64,000 nucleotides of DNA from Gonatopus flavifemur (taxonomy: Eukaryota; Arthropoda; Insecta; Hymenoptera; Dryinidae): contig JAFFJZ010000006.1 of the NCBI GenBank assembly GCA_018340375.1, positions 23,070,001-23,134,000 on the forward strand, in the 5' to 3' direction. Below the pieces are notes generated by a model. That model was given only the letters and a program-made list of their open reading frames with translations, had not been told where the DNA came from and did no database searches. Each line of letters opens with the position of its first letter. Position 1 is the first letter of the stretch. This document shows, piece after piece, positions 59,471 through 64,000 of the stretch. Position numbers and translations under genes: made by a program.

Positions 59471-61086
59471 ATGAATCTCAACTAGAGCTCAAATATTGGA
59501 TTCTATTGATAACGAGAAACAGAATGAACCATCAATTGTAATTATTACTGAGAAAAGAATTAAAAATATTTTTACAATCATAATTCTAAAATATTTTATT
59601 TCAATGAAAAACAAAAAAAAATTCCTCATTATTTTTGACATATTTGTAGAATTATTTAATGATAAAATGAAATTGAGAATGATATTTAGAAAATGGTACG
59701 TTCCATACATTTTACGATAGTTCAATGAATTTATCGTGTACCTCGCCAGTACGCTGGTAAGTATCTGTGAAAGAGTAAATAAATTATCTTGACATTTATG
59801 TTTAGAGCAGACCGATGCAAACACAAGATAAATGTCGAAGACATCGCGTGTGACAAGACAGAAATGACTGAAAGTAAAGATCAGTCAGGTGATGTATTGG
59901 AATACAGAATTATTGAGAGCTAACTTTCACGTTGGTTCTTCGCTTCTTTTTCGAATGCAAACGAATGATATTCATTATCATCTTGAAAAATGAATCAGTC
60001 TCCAAGAATCGCACAGGTTATTCGCGAGTAAACTAAAATCACGCGTATATACGCGTAAATAATCTCTACTTCGCACGTAGTTTGTAATATCGTTAACGAG
60101 TCTTCACTTTCATATTTGCATAATAATATTCGGTTATGTAGTGGAAGAGAGTGGGGTACAATGTGACACTTATTCTACTTATTTTGGAAGGAACCACTCC
60201 TTCGATACAGATGGAAATTCAAAACTCGAACAAAACATTGATCGAAGGAGTATAATGAACTGATAAGACCGATGAATAATCTTCTTATTAGAAACGATTA
60301 GATATCACTCAGTTTTCCTACCACACAGACATTATTATAAATTTATAATCAAAATATACGAATAGCAAAAAATTAAATAATAAAACGTAATTTATTGTTA
60401 TCTCTATTTTGAATTATCAATATTCCTCTTTGTGCAATTTAATAGGATTTTTTCGTAAACATGTTTACATTACTTCGAACCATTGTTGTTTACATTTCGT
60501 GTTCTAATTCATGGTTTGAATTGCAAATGAAGATGATGTAATGTCACCACGGATCGTAAGTTTCGATGTGATCGATTAACATTGAATTTCTCTGCGCGGA
60601 TCGATCTTTTATCGAAGAAGTTGTTTTATTTTATCGTTTTGCGCACGGCAATAACGGCGTAAAGTCAATAATTTCGCTGTAAATAATTTACATAATTTAT
60701 CGGAGAACCCATAAGCCGGATAACACTTCTCCATACACAAGTTCTCCTTGATATGCTGAGTTTTATGAGAGTTTGAAAATTATTTGAATAATTTCTAGCA
60801 AGGAGGATATATCACCTTGTTCTCAATGAACCACGGTTCATTTTCTTATTGAAAGGAAAAAAATCCAAACATCCTCAGCTAAAATACCCATCACGGGGTT
60901 TTGCGCACAGGGTAATAGGCTTCATTTAGAAGGGTGAAAGCGGTGTTTTTGTTGCGAAATTTTTGGTAGACAGTGAAATTGTATGCCGAAAAATTTCCAT
61001 TAGTTCCAGAAGAATTCCACAGAAATTTTGACCACGCTATACAAAAAGCTCAAATTAACAAGCTCATGGAATTTTGTGTTTCTATT
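59471..61086. other. AT-rich stretch, nothing recognised
   Basis: No gene, hairpin or repeat family could be supported here. Confidence 0.4.
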
Positions 61087-61292
61087 CCGCACTGAGAGAA
61101 ATAATTCCTATCATCAACAATATATTTGTTTCCCTCTTGATTTAAGAAAATTTTCCTGGTACCGAACATAGATTTTTCAAATAGATAAAATATTTTCTTG
61201 ATTTTAGAAAATTTCCCTTGGCTCTGCAACTTAACTTAAAAATATTCAAGAATATATTTTCCTGGTATCAGTAATTATTTTTCTCAGTGCGG
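61087..61292. mobile_element. Inverted-repeat element with CCGCACTGAGA ends
   Basis: CCGCACTGAGAGAAATAATT and AATTATTTTTCTCAGTGCGG are inverse ends. The inner pair is TTTTCCTGGTACCG/ATTTTCCTGGTATC, on the same strand, with AGAAAATTTTC palindromes. Confidence 0.65.
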
Positions 61293-62825
61293 TTAAATTA
61301 TTGTTAGAGAAGGAAATTGACGAACAAAATTTGAAGAATTTCATTCATCCATTTGCAAGCATCACGTGAAGCAAGCACGTGATTCAAACCCAAAAGTTTT
61401 TAGTCATTCTTATCGATGAACACAGTAATCCCAATTGGGATTTAAAGCACACAGTGTTATCCTGTCCTCGTCATCATAATGCAACGAGTAAAACAGAGTG
61501 TGAATGATCTGTTGGGTCCGTCGATCGATAGAAAAATAAATGAGTTTGTTCTATTATGGATTGACTCATTCAAAGACAAAGATAAATCAAAATTCATCGT
61601 CGTTCATGTGCAAGCATTTTCATACAATTTTGTCCTCCATTTCTGCACTGTAACCAATTCAACATCAAATTTTCCACTTCCAAGTGTGTTTATTGTTGTT
61701 TTCCATATTTGAGTTTGCAATCTCAAATAGTGAATCATCGAAAGTACATCTTGTAGCCTGTTAATGCATATTGACAGTTCATAATTCAATTTATGTCAAT
61801 GTAAATCTTGAAATAATTTTCTTACATTCAACGATTTATCTGAATATTCATAGTTACCGAGTGATTGATGAGTACAAAGAGAAGCAATTATTAATGTCTG
61901 TTAACATGTAGATCTTGATAAGACAAACGAAATTCATCAACATCAATAAACACTCTAGTAAACAATCATTTTGGTTCTTGAGATTTTGGAACTGATTCGA
62001 AATTATGATTGTGATGTGCAGAATACGAAAATGATGTCAGATTTCTTGAAACAGCTCTATTTTTGTCATTCTTTTTTGTACATAAATTTATCAGTTATGT
62101 AGATGATACTTATATGGGTCATTCTACAAACAAAAGTATACTGCAGAATTTTTGATCTTCAACTTCAGCAACATTGAAATTATAATTTCTTTATAAAAAT
62201 CTTTCATTCTCGAGATACAATTCTGTTTTTTGATGAGAAACCCAGCAAACAGGACTCCATGCGATTTGTAGGGAAGAATTATTAGTATTCTACATGAATT
62301 TATAAATTAAATATACAAAATAAATGGTTGAATCAAATTGAATTTACAGAAAGAAAGATGTTTTTATCGTTCATCGCAGAGTATCTCACGAACACTTCAG
62401 AGTCGACAGCAGAACAGTTTTTGAGATATGATTGATAACATGGAGCCATGTCGACTTCGAGTCCGAGATATTGCATCATCCACTAGAAATGTGCAATGCC
62501 CAGCATACATAAACACGATGGTGTTGATTTTTTTCTAATTTTTTTTTGCACTTGATTGACAGTTTAGTGTTAGTCATGTAATTTTCAACATTGTTTTCAA
62601 AGAAGGTTGCAATAAAATTCAATAATCGTTGTTTGCCATTCTTTCGACGAGATAAATCATTGCTTGAAAAGAAATAGGATGATCGAATCTTCGTTGATGA
62701 TCCTTCCACGTCGATTCTCAACTATCGAATTTTCGTGATGGAAAGCTGGAATTTATTTATATGAAAAATATATATGTATGTTTATTGTAATTGCATATGT
62801 TATGTGGGTTAATTCCCTAACGCTT
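61293..62825. other. Intergenic stretch, no gene recognised
   Basis: Only short AT-rich frames. Nothing resembles a known protein or repeat family. Confidence 0.4.
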
Positions 62826-62955
62826 CCCTGCTTGAAGAATCTCATCGAACCGATTGATTCTTATTGATTCTGATGCAGAAAACCGATTCAAACTCATCAG
62901 AAAATTGATTCTCCATGTTTTCTGCATCGGAATCAATGAGATTCTTCAAGCAGGG
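62826..62955. mobile_element. Palindromic repeat, CCCTGCT family, complete copy
   Basis: CCCTGCTTGAAGAATCTCAT and ATGAGATTCTTCAAGCAGGG are perfect inverse ends. The interior GATGCAGAAAACCGATTCAAAC is shared with the 21.1 and 51.8 kb copies. Confidence 0.8.
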
Positions 62956-64000
62956 TTATTTTCCCAAATTTCCTTCGACGTGGACGAATCACGCAAATAT
63001 ATTCTATGATTTTTCAAGCAACTGGTTTGTCTCTTTAGATTCAAAATATGAATCACTCTGAATCAGTTCCCAAACCTCAAGGACCAGAGAAACGAATTTT
63101 TTTTTCATTCTTCTGTGACATCAATCGACCGAGTACAAAATCTTCGAAATATTTTATTTATTCATTGACTTATTCATTCATTGGCAAATCGATGTACGGT
63201 TCATTACGAAATGTAAGCGCCATTACCCAACAAAAATTGTAAAATCGCAAGCGTGATGTGCTGTATTTCAATTCAAAACAACGAGCAGAGCCCTGTGAGA
63301 ACACCTCAGTCAAAATAACATCATTTTGAGGTCAATCTGATGTCATTTTGACAAGCTGTTCTCGATTGGAGTGCGATTCATCTATTACAGAATCCATAGA
63401 AAGGTATTTCCTAACAGTTCTTAACAAGATCTGGAATCCAAATTCTACCAATTTCGAATAAATCGGAGAGGAACATCTAACTCTTTTTGCGACACTAGCT
63501 CGATTAAGGGCTAGATGATTCAGCCAGAACATTGTTTAGGTGAGTTTCTACTTTTACCTTGTTGTTTGTATACATGACTATGTGCTATATCTTTTGCTTC
63601 AACCATAATTCATGGTCCATTGATCCTCATAATTTAATTCTCTCATATCCTTTCAATATCCTGTTCTTGAAACAATCAACTTCAGTTACCAAAAACCATT
63701 CCCACTTCGACTTTTTAACCCGTCACAAATCATATATAATTATATAAACCTTATGTATAAACTGTATTGAATTATATACAAAATCTGTGTTATAGATTTG
63801 CTACTGTGAATTCGATACAAATACGAGATTTGGACTTTCATCAAACGACCTGAGATAATTTTCCACTTGTTTGCCAACTTGTAACTTCCACATCCTCTGT
63901 TTGAAAATGTATAAGGCCCGAGAAGATGAAAAAATTCACAAATTTTTGAAATTATATATAAATTATATATAATTCAAATATTTTTCCACTCTGGTATAAT
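62956..64000. other. End of window, AT-rich with two TATATAATT pieces
   Basis: CATATATAATTATATAAACC near 63731 and AAATTATATATAAATTATAT at 63950-63975 belong to the AT-rich repeat family. No gene is supported. Confidence 0.4.

Overview
The window is eukaryotic nuclear DNA, AT-rich and gene-poor, with spliced genes, GT-AG introns and a very high load of palindromic repeats. The encoded proteins are insect-like, and I lean towards Hymenoptera, but no species can be named from sequence alone. No tRNA, rRNA, CRISPR array, prokaryotic operon or complete transposase gene was recognised.

Three protein-coding genes could be rebuilt exon by exon, with matching splice phases. (1) A minus-strand gene at 3730-7315 has five exons and 611 codons visible. 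It resembles the uncharacterised SAMD3-like family of arthropods and fish; its 5' end may lie further upstream. (2) A plus-strand gene at 27107-30888 has three exons and encodes a 403-residue medium-chain dehydrogenase/reductase. It has a TATA box and initiator about 300 bp before the first ATG. (3) A minus-strand glutamine synthetase gene at 36509-38313 has three coding exons and encodes 369 residues. A probable untranslated first exon lies near 40.7 kb. Genes 2 and 3 are convergent, with a nested transposon stack between their 3' ends. The only other recognisable protein homology is a decayed, 5'-truncated non-LTR retrotransposon of Jockey type at 13.9-15.1 kb.

The rest is long non-coding DNA dominated by palindromic, non-autonomous elements. 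9.8-10.5 kb, 13.3 kb, 15.8-19.1 kb, 21-25.6 kb, 32.9-35 kb, 38.6-39.9 kb, 41.4-45 kb, 49.7-52 kb, 54-57.3 kb and 58.6-62.9 kb each hold one or more. Highlights are: a three-level nest of inverted-repeat elements at 32876-35006; a 1.3 kb near-perfect hairpin with TTAA flanks and CCC...GGG ends (piggyBac hallmarks) in the likely 5' intron of glutamine synthetase; and a set of palindromes that share CCCTGG-like ends while each interior is built from its own iterated short motif.

The stretches 1-3729, 7316-9836, 10500-12160, 19160-21090, 45000-49600, 52000-54000, 57330-58600 and 62960-64000 show no supported gene. They hold AT-rich sequence, microsatellites and scattered repeat pieces.
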